Made by a program: the position numbers and the translations under genes. Shown one piece after another: positions 24,357-33,361 of a stretch of DNA of 64,000 bases. Positions within the stretch are counted from its first letter, which is position 1. Each line of letters opens with the position of its first letter. Origin of the DNA: Anaerolineales bacterium (GTDB lineage Bacteria; Chloroflexota; Anaerolineae; Anaerolineales; Villigracilaceae); contig JABTUU010000002.1 of the NCBI GenBank assembly GCA_015075275.1, forward strand, positions 1,116,001 through 1,180,000. Direction: 5' to 3'. The notes beneath the pieces are model-generated. The model ran no database searches. It was not told the DNA's origin and worked only from the letters and a program-made list of their open reading frames with translations.

Positions 24357-25582
24357 ACGATCGTTTTCGTTTTTCGCTTTCAAAAGCCGCCGGGCGCGGC
24401 TTGGATATGCCGCTGTTGTTGACTGTGATCGCGTTAACGGTCTTCGGCTTGATCATGTTGTATTCCGCTTCGTTTGATTACTCGTTCAATGAATACGGAT
24501 CAGCCGCCTATATGTTCTTGCGCCAATTGCGTTGGCTCGGCATCGGCGTTGTCGCCGCGTTTATCCTTTCTTTGTTTGATTATCATCTCTGGCGCAAGCT
24601 GATCGTGTTCGCTATGCTGGGGACGATCGGCTTGCTTGTGGCGGTGTTGCTTATTAACGAGATTCGTCTCGGAGCGACGCGCACGTTGTTCGAAGGCTCA
24701 TATCAACCTTCGGAACTTGCGAAACTTATGGCAGTGATCTATCTTTCAGTGTGGCTGTACGCTAAACGCGACGAATTGCATCGCGTGGGCTTCGGTTTGA
24801 TTCCGCTCGGTGTGATCCTCGGTATTATCGGCGGTTTGATCTATTTGCAACCCGATTTAAGCGCGGCTGGCACGGTATTGATCCTCGGCGGGTTGTTATT
24901 CTTTCTCGCCGGCGCAGATATAAAACAGATCGTTTTTCTGCTCGCGCTCGCGCTTGTGATCGGTTGGGTCGTAGTGCAGTTCAGCGATACGGGACGCGAT
25001 CGTGTAGGCTCTTTCATCGCTGGCTTTCAAAACCCCACCAATGCTTCCTATCATGTTCGGCGGTCGTTCGAAGCGATCGTTAAAGGCGGCGTCTTTGGCG
25101 TAGGAGTAGGGCAGGCAAATACGAAGTTGACCGGTTTGCCGTTCGCGCCGACAGACAGCATCTTTGCCGTTGTCGCGGAAGAATTGGGCTTGTTTGGATC
25201 GGCATTGTTAATTGCTTTATACGGTGCGTTAATCTGGCGCGGGCTGGTTGTTGCGCGCCGCGCCCCGGATATGCTCGGCACGCTGCTTGCTTCTGGCGTT
25301 ACATTTTGGATCGCGCTTGAGGCGGTCATTAATATGGCGGTGATGGTCGGCTTGATGCCTTTCGCTGGGAATGCTTTGCCGTTTGTCAGCGCTGGAGGTT
25401 CAAATCTTGTTTCGACCTTATGCGCCGTAGGGATTGTGCTGAATATCTCGCGTCAAGGCGTTGAGACGAAAAATTTGGAAGAAGATGAATGGAGGTCTTT
25501 CGGTGCGGTTGTTGATTTGCGCCGGTGGAACGGGCGGCGGCGTGTATCCCGCTCTCGCCGTTCACAGCGCGCTAACGGCTAA
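24335..25582 (+). CDS. ftsW: Septal peptidoglycan polymerase FtsW (SEDS family)
   Basis: A 415-residue SEDS protein with about ten membrane helices, beginning L-T-V-F-G-L-I-M-L-Y-S-A-S. The catalytic-region motif Q-P-D-L-S-A-A-G and the final N-I-S-R are present. It polymerises lipid II at the septum with FtsI. The last 27 residues (from about 25500) are Arg-rich, lie over murG and look like a translated shadow of it, so the stop may have been lost or shifted. Confidence 0.92.
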   Translation: MGSQTFVNDRFRFSLSKAAGRGLDMPLLLTVIALTVFGLIMLYSASFDYSFNEYGSAAYMFLRQLRWLGIGVVAAFILSLFDYHLWRKLIVFAMLGTIGLLVAVLLINEIRLGATRTLFEGSYQPSELAKLMAVIYLSVWLYAKRDELHRVGFGLIPLGVILGIIGGLIYLQPDLSAAGTVLILGGLLFFLAGADIKQIVFLLALALVIGWVVVQFSDTGRDRVGSFIAGFQNPTNASYHVRRSFEAIVKGGVFGVGVGQANTKLTGLPFAPTDSIFAVVAEELGLFGSALLIALYGALIWRGLVVARRAPDMLGTLLASGVTFWIALEAVINMAVMVGLMPFAGNALPFVSAGGSNLVSTLCAVGIVLNISRQGVETKNLEEDEWRSFGAVVDLRRWNGRRRVSRSRRSQRANG

Positions 25583-26594
25583 GATCGCCGATGTGAATAC
25601 GCTTTGGGTGGGAGGTAAAGGCGGAATCGAAGCGTCTCTGGTCGAACGCCAGGGCATTGCTTTTCGGAGCATTCCCGCGGCGGGGATCCATGGCGTGGGC
25701 GTTGCACGCCTGCCGCGCAACCTTTGGCGGTTGGCGCAAGGTGTGATTGCCGCGCGTCGCATTATTCGCGAATTCAAGCCGGACGTTCTATTCTTCACCG
25801 GAGGGTATGTCGCGGCGCCAGTCGCGTTGGCGGGCCATTCGATTCCCACTGCGCTGTTTGTGCCCGATATTGAGCCCGGCTTGGCTTTGCGTTCGTTGGC
25901 GCGTTTCGCCGATAAAATTATGGCGACTACCAGCCAAACCCAGAGACGCTTTACCAAAGAAGTGATCGAGACCGGCTATCCGCTTCGTTCAGATCTGACG
26001 CTTTGGGAGCGCGAAACGGCGCTTCGCCGCTTCAAACTTGCTGGGCGGTTGCCCATCTTGTTGGCGTTTGGCGGCAGCCAAGGCGCGCATTCGATCAACA
26101 TAGCCGTCGCCAACAACTTGCGCGATCTGCTGACTGCGTTCGAGGTTATTCATCTCACTGGCGATGCGGATTGGAACGACGTCCGACAACAACGCAGCCA
26201 ACTGTCGGAAGAACTTGCCGCGCGTTATCATATCCTGCCCTACTTGCACGAGATGGGCGCGGCGCTAGCCGCTGCCGACGTGGTCGTTTCGCGCGCAGGC
26301 GCTTCAGCGCTCGGAGAATTTCCGCTGTTCGGCCTGCCAGCCGTGCTTGTGCCGTATCCGCACGCGTGGCGCTATCAAAAGATCAATGCCGAGTTTCTCG
26401 CTCATCGCGGCGCGGCGGTGATGATAGAAGACCGGCGCTTGAGCGGTGAATTAATAGGCACATTGAAGGTGTTGTTTGAGAACCCGAACAAACTGCGTTC
26501 GATGCGCGCTGCGATGTTCGAATTATCGCATCCGCGCGCAGCGGATAAGATTGCCGGCGTTTTAATTAAGCTGGCGGGAGCACAAACCTTATGA
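25503..26594 (+). CDS. murG: Lipid II synthase MurG
   Basis: A 363-residue GT28-family glycosyltransferase. The start is GTG 25503, seven bases behind GGAGG (25491-25495), which places it inside the end of ftsW. The N-terminal loop reads G-G-T-G-G-G-V-Y-P-A; almost all known MurG proteins have His at the sixth position. The second loop F-G-G-S-Q-G-A and the C-terminal S-R-A-G-A-S-A-L-G-E motif are normal. It transfers GlcNAc from UDP-GlcNAc to lipid I at the inner face of the membrane. Confidence 0.94.
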   Translation: MRLLICAGGTGGGVYPALAVHSALTAKIADVNTLWVGGKGGIEASLVERQGIAFRSIPAAGIHGVGVARLPRNLWRLAQGVIAARRIIREFKPDVLFFTGGYVAAPVALAGHSIPTALFVPDIEPGLALRSLARFADKIMATTSQTQRRFTKEVIETGYPLRSDLTLWERETALRRFKLAGRLPILLAFGGSQGAHSINIAVANNLRDLLTAFEVIHLTGDADWNDVRQQRSQLSEELAARYHILPYLHEMGAALAAADVVVSRAGASALGEFPLFGLPAVLVPYPHAWRYQKINAEFLAHRGAAVMIEDRRLSGELIGTLKVLFENPNKLRSMRAAMFELSHPRAADKIAGVLIKLAGAQTL

Positions 26595-27121
26595 TGAGTA
26601 TCGTCGTCGTCTTTTGGATGTATGTTCTGCTGTTTGCGTTCATCGGCGGGATGCGCGGTTGGGCGAAAGAGTTGATGGTGTCATTCAGCGTGATTCTTGC
26701 GTTGGCGGTCAGCCATGTTGTACGCAGGTACTTCCCGTTAATCAATGCTATGCCTGAAACGGATCTAAATCTGTTTTGGGCGCGCGTTATTATCTTGGGC
26801 GTGCTGGTTTACTTTGGCTATCAAACTGTAGTTAGCGTGGGGCATCTGGCTTCGCGCGCCGTGCGCGAACGTGTGCAAGATACGTTGATCGGCGTATTCC
26901 TGGGCGGCGTGAACGGTTATTTGGTAACCGGCAGTCTGCTGTATTACTTGGACGTCGCTCAGTATCCATTTCCAGAATTGATGAGCCGTCCGACGGAACC
27001 TGCGCTGTTGAATACGGTGATTGAGATGATGAACTATATGCCCCCGGCGTTGCTGGGCGAACCGGGCATTTATATCGCCGTTATCGTCGCTTTTGTATTT
27101 GTTATCGTTGTCTATATCTAG
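26591..27121 (+). CDS. CvpA-like membrane protein
   Basis: A 176-residue protein with four to five membrane helices. The motif F-I-G-G-M-R-G-W-A-K-E-L at about residues 17-28 matches the start of CvpA-type proteins. The ATG overlaps the murG stop, so it is translationally coupled. A CvpA-like gene inside a dcw cluster is uncommon; its role in wall synthesis or division is not known. Confidence 0.65.
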   Translation: MMSIVVVFWMYVLLFAFIGGMRGWAKELMVSFSVILALAVSHVVRRYFPLINAMPETDLNLFWARVIILGVLVYFGYQTVVSVGHLASRAVRERVQDTLIGVFLGGVNGYLVTGSLLYYLDVAQYPFPELMSRPTEPALLNTVIEMMNYMPPALLGEPGIYIAVIVAFVFVIVVYI

Positions 27122-27164
27122 TTAATAGATTGAAAAGTTGAAGAACCAGAGGATTGAAACGAAC

Positions 27165-28559
27165 ATGACGCATGTCCATTTTATCGGCATCGGAGGCAGC
27201 GGACTTTCCGCCATTGCCCGGCTCTTGCTGGAGAGCGGGTACACGGTGAGCGGTTCTGATCGCACGCTTACGCCCTTTGCCAATGAAGTGCGGAAAGCCG
27301 GCGCCGTCGTGTACATCGGTCACCATGCGCGCAATATTGCAGGCGCCGATTGGGTCGTGCGATCCTCAGCCATCGGCGATGACAACCCTGAAGCGTTAGC
27401 GGCGCGGCAAGCGCATATCCCTGTGTATAAACGCGCGGATTTCCTCGGTCGGTTGATGTCTGACAAAATTGGCATCGCAATTGCCGGCACACATGGGAAA
27501 ACCACTACAACAGCGATGACTGCCTGGGTTTTGAGCGAACTGCAATGCGATCCCTCGTTTATTGTCGGCGGCGTGGCGATGAACTTCGGCGTGAATGCGC
27601 GCGCGGGCAAAGGGGAATTATTTGTGATCGAGGCGGATGAGTACGATAATATGTTTCTCGGATTGAGACCGCAGATCGAAGCGGTGACCAGCCTTGAGCA
27701 CGACCATCCCGATTTCTTTCCGACGTTTCAGGCGATGCGTCAATCCTTCGAATCGTTTATTGCATTGTTGCCGCCGCATGGCGCGCTGATCGTGTGTATG
27801 GACAATGCCGGCGCGGCGGAATTAATTCCGCTGGCGCGTAACGCTGGGAAGAACGTGATCGGATATGGCGTACAAAGCGAGAATACAGTTAATGTTTCGC
27901 AATGGGTGGTGGCGCGGGAAATGAAGCCCAATCAGCGCGGCGGATTTGACTTTATCGCCGTATCCAACGTGAAGCGCGCGAGCGGCGGTGTGGTTGAGGT
28001 TTCGTTGCAAGTACCGGGCAAGCATAACGTACAAAACGCGCTGGCGGTATTGGCGATCGTAGAGGCGCTGGGGCTTTCGTATGAAAAAGCCGCGCAAGCG
28101 CTGTCTACGTTTGTTGGCGCGAGCCGCCGATTCGAACTGCGCGGCGAAGCCGGCGGTGTCAGCGTCTTTGACGATTATGCTCATCACCCCACAGAGATTA
28201 AAGCCACGTTGGCTGGGGCGCGGGCGCGCTATCCTGATCGCCGCATTTGGGCGATTTGGCAACCGCACACATATTCGCGCACGCATATGTTATTTCGCGA
28301 ATTCTCGCGGGCGTTCGACGACGCGGATGAAGTAATTGTTACTGAAGTGTATGCTTCGCGCGAACCGCAACAAGATTTTACCTCTGCCGAGATCGTCAAC
28401 GGGATGTCGCATCGTTCCGCGCGTTTTATCGCCATGTTGGACGACGCGACGACGTATCTACTCGAGAACTTGAGTCCCGGCGATATTTTGGTCGTCCTTT
28501 CAGCGGGCGACGCAAATAAGATTTGCGCCGATGTATTAAAAGGATTAAACGAAAGGTAG
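27165..28559 (+). CDS. murC: UDP-MurNAc--L-alanine ligase MurC
   Basis: A 464-residue ligase from ATG 27165; the frame can begin at TTG 27138, but the family N-terminus H-V-H-F-I-G-I-G-G-S-G-L follows the ATG. The P-loop is G-T-H-G-K-T-T-T-T, the central domain has the E-A-D-E-Y-D motif and the C-terminal domain has D-D-Y-A-H-H-P-T-E. It adds L-Ala to UDP-MurNAc, the first step of peptide building. Confidence 0.95.
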   Translation: MTHVHFIGIGGSGLSAIARLLLESGYTVSGSDRTLTPFANEVRKAGAVVYIGHHARNIAGADWVVRSSAIGDDNPEALAARQAHIPVYKRADFLGRLMSDKIGIAIAGTHGKTTTTAMTAWVLSELQCDPSFIVGGVAMNFGVNARAGKGELFVIEADEYDNMFLGLRPQIEAVTSLEHDHPDFFPTFQAMRQSFESFIALLPPHGALIVCMDNAGAAELIPLARNAGKNVIGYGVQSENTVNVSQWVVAREMKPNQRGGFDFIAVSNVKRASGGVVEVSLQVPGKHNVQNALAVLAIVEALGLSYEKAAQALSTFVGASRRFELRGEAGGVSVFDDYAHHPTEIKATLAGARARYPDRRIWAIWQPHTYSRTHMLFREFSRAFDDADEVIVTEVYASREPQQDFTSAEIVNGMSHRSARFIAMLDDATTYLLENLSPGDILVVLSAGDANKICADVLKGLNER

Positions 28560-28567
28560 GCTGCTCT

Positions 28568-28819
28568 ATGAATAAATACGCGCTTCGTTCTTCGCATCCC
28601 TCGTTGTTTCCATTGCAGACGGCTCTATTTGCCGCTCAGGCGTTGACTCCCGCGCGCCCATCGCGTTTGTCGCTCGATCCAGACGAGACGTTGGCGCTGA
28701 CCCTGCTTATGAAGATCAAAGATCCGAAACGCGAGCCGTTTGTAGGTTTACGAATCGAATCATCTCAGCCGCCTTGTCGTGAAACGTTTGCGATAGAAGA
28801 GACAGAAGCTTATGTCTGA
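28568..28819 (+). CDS. Small hypothetical protein between murC and murB
   Basis: An 83-residue reading frame from ATG 28568, eight bases after murC, overlapping the next small frame by eight bases. It is basic near the start and has no membrane segment or motif I recognise. Tight packing in the operon is the main support for its being a gene. Confidence 0.4.
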   Translation: MNKYALRSSHPSLFPLQTALFAAQALTPARPSRLSLDPDETLALTLLMKIKDPKREPFVGLRIESSQPPCRETFAIEETEAYV

Positions 28820-29018
28820 AAAAAAGAAGCCTTCAGATTCTGAGGTTTTCTTCCTTCCGCCGCTGAGAATGATCCTATCTTTTTTCGACCGTGAAAATAA
28901 AAGCCGTCGTCGGAATCAAGAGGCGGATGAGGAGCAAAAGAGAGCGGAAGAAAAGACGATAACGGAACTGATTGATAAATTGAGCGAACAAGAAGATGAA
29001 ACGAATGATCGTGCCTAA
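28812..29018 (+). CDS. Small charged protein between murC and murB
   Basis: A 68-residue reading frame overlapping its neighbours on both sides by 8 and 23 bases. After about 30 residues it becomes highly charged (Arg, Glu, Asp, Lys), and the final half is likely a coiled coil. It matches no family I know. Overlapping starts indicate translational coupling within the dcw operon. Confidence 0.45.
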   Translation: MSEKKKPSDSEVFFLPPLRMILSFFDRENKSRRRNQEADEEQKRAEEKTITELIDKLSEQEDETNDRA

Positions 29019-29937
29019 AGAATTGGCTGCTCAACTTCATGAACGATTTGGCGATATGGTGAAAGAGAACGTTTTACTTGCGCCGCATACGTCTGCGCGT
29101 ATTGGCGGAGCGGCGGATATTTTCATCACAGTAGGATCGGTTGCAGAATTGGAGCGGGTTGTCCTTTATCTGTGGGAGAACAAAGCGTCGTTTGTGACGC
29201 TCGGCGGCGGCGCCAATATTCTTGTCAGCGATCAAGGCGCGCGCGGCGTTGTGCTTTTCAACCGCGCTAAAGAGGTTGAGTTTCACTTAGGCGACCAACC
29301 CTTCGTTGCGGCTGAATCAGGAGTCGTATTCAGTAATCTCGCTAATCGTTGCGCGTCGAAGGGGCTCTCCGGTTTGGAGTGGGGCTCGGCGGTGCCTGGC
29401 ACGATCGGCGGCGCGGTATATGGCAACGCTGGCGCGTTTGGCGGCGATATCGCTGGGAGTTTGATCTCGGCAGAGTTGCTGACTGAAAGTGGAAGAGAGA
29501 AATTCTCGGCGGAACAAATGGGATATGCCTATCGTTCGAGCGTGTTGAAGCGCGGCGAGGTAAAAGCGGTTGTTTTATCGGCGGAGTTGAAGTTGGAAAA
29601 TTCGACGAAAGAAGATGTGACCGCTCGCATCCATCAGTTTGTGGCGCATCGTAAAGCGACGCAGCCGCCTGGCGCGAGCATGGGCTCGATGTTTAAAAAC
29701 CCTAGCGGAGATTACGCCGGACGTTTGATCGAGGTTTCGGGTTTAAAGGGCATGCGTATCGGTAACGCTGAAATTAGTCAATTGCATGGCAATTTCTTCA
29801 TTAATCATGGCGAAACCCGCGCGGAGGATATTCGTGCGTTAATCGAATTGGCGCGAAAAACCGTACAAGAAAAACAAGGCGTTGAATTGGAGTTAGAGAT
29901 CGAATTTGTTGGAGATTGGCAAGCGGAGAGCGATTGA
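28996..29937 (+). CDS. murB: UDP-N-acetylenolpyruvoylglucosamine reductase MurB
   Basis: A 313-residue FAD enzyme. The FAD-binding part contains T-L-G-G-G-A-N-I-L-V and P-G-T-I-G-G-A-V; the catalytic Ser is in G-A-S-M-G-S-M-F-K-N-P and the C-terminal region has the L-H-G-N-F-F-I-N motif. It reduces UDP-GlcNAc-enolpyruvate to UDP-MurNAc with NADPH. ATG 29005 is an alternative start nine bases later. ddl follows immediately. Confidence 0.95.
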   Translation: MKRMIVPKELAAQLHERFGDMVKENVLLAPHTSARIGGAADIFITVGSVAELERVVLYLWENKASFVTLGGGANILVSDQGARGVVLFNRAKEVEFHLGDQPFVAAESGVVFSNLANRCASKGLSGLEWGSAVPGTIGGAVYGNAGAFGGDIAGSLISAELLTESGREKFSAEQMGYAYRSSVLKRGEVKAVVLSAELKLENSTKEDVTARIHQFVAHRKATQPPGASMGSMFKNPSGDYAGRLIEVSGLKGMRIGNAEISQLHGNFFINHGETRAEDIRALIELARKTVQEKQGVELELEIEFVGDWQAESD

Positions 29938-31026
29938 ATGGCTGACAAGAAACTTCGCGTGGCGGTGATCTTTGGCGGACGTTCCGGCGAACATGACGTT
30001 TCGTTGATGTCTGCGCGCTCGGTGTTAACTGTGCTGAACTCCGCCGCATATGAAGTAGTTCAGATCGGCGTTACGCGCGAGGGTCGTTGGTTGACCGGCG
30101 CGGATGCGATCGATAAATTTGAACGAGGCAAATTGGACGATCTTGAGCGGTTCGTTTTACCGCCGGATCCTTTTGAAGCGGCGCGCGCTTTCAACCCCGC
30201 CATTGACGTGTACTTCCCCGTTTTACACGGCACATTTGGCGAGGACGGGACAATTCAAGGATTGTTCGAGCTGGCGGATGTTGCCTATGTGGGCGCGGGC
30301 GTGGTTGGCTCCGCTGTCGGTATGGATAAGGGCGTCTTCAAAGAGGTGATGCGCGCAAATGATATACCGGTGGTCGAATCGGTTGTCGTGTCGCGCAACG
30401 AGATCGTGAAAGACGCGCGCGCCGTGATTGAGAGAGCCGAAAGAGTAGGCGCGTATCCGCTGTTTACGAAGCCGGCGAATCTCGGCTCTTCGGTCGGCGT
30501 AACAAAATGTCTCAACCGGTCCGACTTACAAGAAGGATTGATGGAAGCCGTTTCGTTCGACCGTCGGGCGCTGATCGAGCGCGGCGTGGCGAATGTGCGT
30601 GAGATTGAGGTTAGCGTGTTGGGCAACGACGATCCTGTCGTTTCGGTGTGCGGCGAAGTTTTGCCCAGCCGCGAATTCTATTCGTATGAGTCGAAGTATA
30701 TTGACGGCACATCGAAATTAAATATTCCTGCGCGCTTGCCGGCGGAAGTTTCGGAACGAATTCGCGAATATGCCGTGCGCGCTTATAAATTGATCGACTG
30801 CGCCGGTATGGCGCGCGTGGACTTTTTTGTGGAAGACGGCAACGGCAGAATTTACCTTAACGAGTTGAATACGATCCCCGGCTTTACCTCGATCAGTATG
30901 TATCCTAAACTTTGGGAGGCGAGCGGGCTATCCTATGCCGCGCTGATCGAGCGATTGATTGAATTGGCGCTGGATCGCAAAGCCGAACGGGATCGCACTT
31001 CGCGTATGTATCGGAGTCAGGTATGA
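29938..31026 (+). CDS. ddl: D-alanine--D-alanine ligase
   Basis: A 362-residue ATP-grasp enzyme. It opens with V-A-V-I-F-G-G-R-S-G-E-H-D-V-S-L-M-S and has the ATP-grasp motifs K-P-A-N-L-G-S-S-V-G and N-E-L-N-T-I-P-G-F-T. It joins two D-Ala molecules for MurF. Its stop overlaps the ATG of ftsQ. Confidence 0.96.
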   Translation: MADKKLRVAVIFGGRSGEHDVSLMSARSVLTVLNSAAYEVVQIGVTREGRWLTGADAIDKFERGKLDDLERFVLPPDPFEAARAFNPAIDVYFPVLHGTFGEDGTIQGLFELADVAYVGAGVVGSAVGMDKGVFKEVMRANDIPVVESVVVSRNEIVKDARAVIERAERVGAYPLFTKPANLGSSVGVTKCLNRSDLQEGLMEAVSFDRRALIERGVANVREIEVSVLGNDDPVVSVCGEVLPSREFYSYESKYIDGTSKLNIPARLPAEVSERIREYAVRAYKLIDCAGMARVDFFVEDGNGRIYLNELNTIPGFTSISMYPKLWEASGLSYAALIERLIELALDRKAERDRTSRMYRSQV

Positions 31027-31991
31027 GCGATAAGAATCCACGCACGCGCGCCGAGCTTGTCCGCTTGCGACGCGAACAGGAACGCGCGCAAGATATTCAA
31101 CGCGCTGCGCGGCAGGCTACGAAACCTGTGCCGCCTCTTGTTGCGCGCGCTCCGAAACCGCGTAAGAAACTTGTTGCGCCGAAACCAGCCGGCGATAAGC
31201 GCCGCTTTCAGATTGCGCTTTCGATGCCGCGCGGGAATTTGCATTCGGTCGAAGCGCCGAAGATTTCGCGCCCGCGCTTGGGCTGGCGAGCGTTATCGTT
31301 TGCTTTTATCGTATTATGCGGCGCGGCGCTTTACTTGATGTTCACGTTGCCTGAATTCCGCGCGTCTGAGGCGCATGTGAGCGGCAATCAGATCTTAACT
31401 TCCGTCGAGATCAATTCCGCGATACGGGTTACGGATCAGCCGGTCTTTATGCTGATGCCTTCCGAATTGGAAACGCGTCTGCGTCTCGATTATCCCGAAT
31501 TGACGGCTGTTCAGGCGACGGTTTCGTTCCCTAATACGCTCTCGATACGCGTGTTTGAGCGGAAGCCGGTTGTCCGTTGGGAACAGGCGGATGGGTATAC
31601 ATGGATTGCAGAAGACGGCGTGGCATTTCGTCCGCGCGGCGAAATGGAAGGACTGATCTCTGTTGTGGCGAATTCGGCTCCGCCTGCTTTGGAGGGCGCG
31701 GCTGATCCACTTACGCCGACGCCGTTTATCTCAGTTGAGATGGTTCGCGCGTTGCAAGGCTTGGCATGGCGCGTTCCGCCGGGCGAAGCGATTTTGTATG
31801 ACGAAGCGTATGGCTTTGGCTGGAACGATCCGCGCGGCTGGCGCGCCTATTTTGGCGCAACCGCGGATAATATTGATTTGAAGATGCGCGTATATGAGCA
31901 AATGGTCGTATCGCTGACGCAGCGCGGCATCCGCCCCGCGTTGATCAATGTGACGTACCCGACCGCGCCGTATTACAGGATGGATCAGTAA
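31023..31991 (+). CDS. ftsQ: Division protein FtsQ/DivIB
   Basis: A 322-residue bitopic protein. A very basic cytoplasmic part of about 90 residues precedes one membrane helix (about 92-112) and an external POTRA domain (V-S-G-N-Q-I-L-T-S and S-I-R-V-F-E-R-K-P), followed by the FtsQ beta domain. The cytoplasmic part is longer than in most FtsQ proteins. It links FtsL to the rest of the divisome. The gene is coupled to ddl by ATGA overlap. Confidence 0.88.
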   Translation: MSDKNPRTRAELVRLRREQERAQDIQRAARQATKPVPPLVARAPKPRKKLVAPKPAGDKRRFQIALSMPRGNLHSVEAPKISRPRLGWRALSFAFIVLCGAALYLMFTLPEFRASEAHVSGNQILTSVEINSAIRVTDQPVFMLMPSELETRLRLDYPELTAVQATVSFPNTLSIRVFERKPVVRWEQADGYTWIAEDGVAFRPRGEMEGLISVVANSAPPALEGAADPLTPTPFISVEMVRALQGLAWRVPPGEAILYDEAYGFGWNDPRGWRAYFGATADNIDLKMRVYEQMVVSLTQRGIRPALINVTYPTAPYYRMDQ

Positions 31992-32001
31992 AGAAGAAAT
32001 T

Positions 32002-33231
32002 ATGGAAGAGATTATCGTAGGCATTGACGTAGGCACGACGAAGATCTGCACGCTTGTAGGGCGCGTGGAAGACGATAAATCCATGCGGATCATGGGCGTG
32101 GGCATCGAACCGTCGGATGGCATCCGCAAAGGCGTGATCGTTGACCTTGCCGCGGCGACGCAAGCCATTACCCGTTCGGTGAAGAAGGCGGAAGCGACTT
32201 CGGGTTTGGAGATCGCTTCCGCCTTGGTCAGCATCGCCGGCGCTCATGTGTCGTCGGTGAACAGCCGCGGCGCCGCGGCTGTGAACGGCGGCGCGATCGA
32301 ACAATTTGATATGGACCGCGCGATGGAGCAAGCGCGCGCAGTTGCTATTCCGTATGACCGTGAAATTATCCATGTGATTCGACGCGGCTTCTCTGTGGAT
32401 GGGCAGGACGGCATCCGCGCTCCGAAAGGAATGCATGGTTATCGCCTTGAAGTGGAAGCGCATATTATTACCGCTTCCGCCGCAACTGTGGATAATCTCC
32501 GTCATTGCGTGGGCGCGGCAGGCGTGACGATTCCGTCGTTCGTGTTAAATCCGCTGGCTTCAGGCGAAGCGGTGTTAACCGCGCAAGAAAGGCAAATGGG
32601 CGTGGCTGTATGCGACATCGGCGGCGGCACAACCGACTTGGCGATTTATGTTAATGGCGACGTATGGCATACGGTGGCGCTGGCGGTTGGCGGCAATCAC
32701 GTTACACAAGATATTGCGCATGGGCTGCGTTTGTCGTTTGAGCAAGCCGAAGAAGTCAAAAAACAGCACGGACGCGCGGTGCGCGCGGAAGTTGGACTTG
32801 AAGAATATTTTTCTGTGCGCCCATTCGGAGAAGATAAGCCTGTGCAGATTAACCGGCGGGAACTGGCGGAGATCATTGAGGCGCGCGTAACGGAAATCTT
32901 CGCTTTGATTTTGCAGGAGATTAAACGTTCCGGGTACGACGGTCTTTTGCCAGCTGGCATGGCGTTGACAGGCGGTGCGAGCGCGTTGCCGGGCATTGCG
33001 CGCGTAGCGCATGAGACGTTAGGTATGCCGGTTCGCACGGCGCAACCGGCGAATCTTTCTGGGCTGGTGGACCGGTTGAAATCGCCAGCTTATTCGACCA
33101 GCGTTGGCTTGTTGCAGTGGGTCGTCTCAACGCATGAAAATGACTCCGGCGTTGGGAGCCGCCGTGGAAAGGAAGAAACGCGTATGAATTTTGATTTGAT
33201 TAAGAAGATCGTCGGAAGGATTTTGCCGTAA
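32002..33231 (+). CDS. ftsA: Division protein FtsA
   Basis: A 409-residue actin-like ATPase. The phosphate-1 motif is G-I-D-V-G-T-T-K, the phosphate-2 motif is C-D-I-G-G-G-T-T-D and the adenosine motif is T-G-G-A-S-A-L. The C-terminus F-D-L-I-K-K-I-V-G-R-I-L-P is an amphipathic helix suited to anchoring the protein to the membrane. It recruits FtsZ filaments and later divisome proteins. Confidence 0.95.
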   Translation: MEEIIVGIDVGTTKICTLVGRVEDDKSMRIMGVGIEPSDGIRKGVIVDLAAATQAITRSVKKAEATSGLEIASALVSIAGAHVSSVNSRGAAAVNGGAIEQFDMDRAMEQARAVAIPYDREIIHVIRRGFSVDGQDGIRAPKGMHGYRLEVEAHIITASAATVDNLRHCVGAAGVTIPSFVLNPLASGEAVLTAQERQMGVAVCDIGGGTTDLAIYVNGDVWHTVALAVGGNHVTQDIAHGLRLSFEQAEEVKKQHGRAVRAEVGLEEYFSVRPFGEDKPVQINRRELAEIIEARVTEIFALILQEIKRSGYDGLLPAGMALTGGASALPGIARVAHETLGMPVRTAQPANLSGLVDRLKSPAYSTSVGLLQWVVSTHENDSGVGSRRGKEETRMNFDLIKKIVGRILP

Positions 33232-33361
33232 CGGAAATGAACCGTCTTGGATGAAATGAGCGCGAATTCGCCCGCTCGCAGCCCCGGTTAGATACTCTTA
33301 AAATTTATCGTTACGGAATGAAAAGCAAGTATGATAAAACCAATGTTTGATGGAGGCATAA

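Noticed and set aside
28229..28597. Minus-strand frame of 122 codons over murC
   Set aside because: It is a shadow of murC in the opposite direction with no motif.
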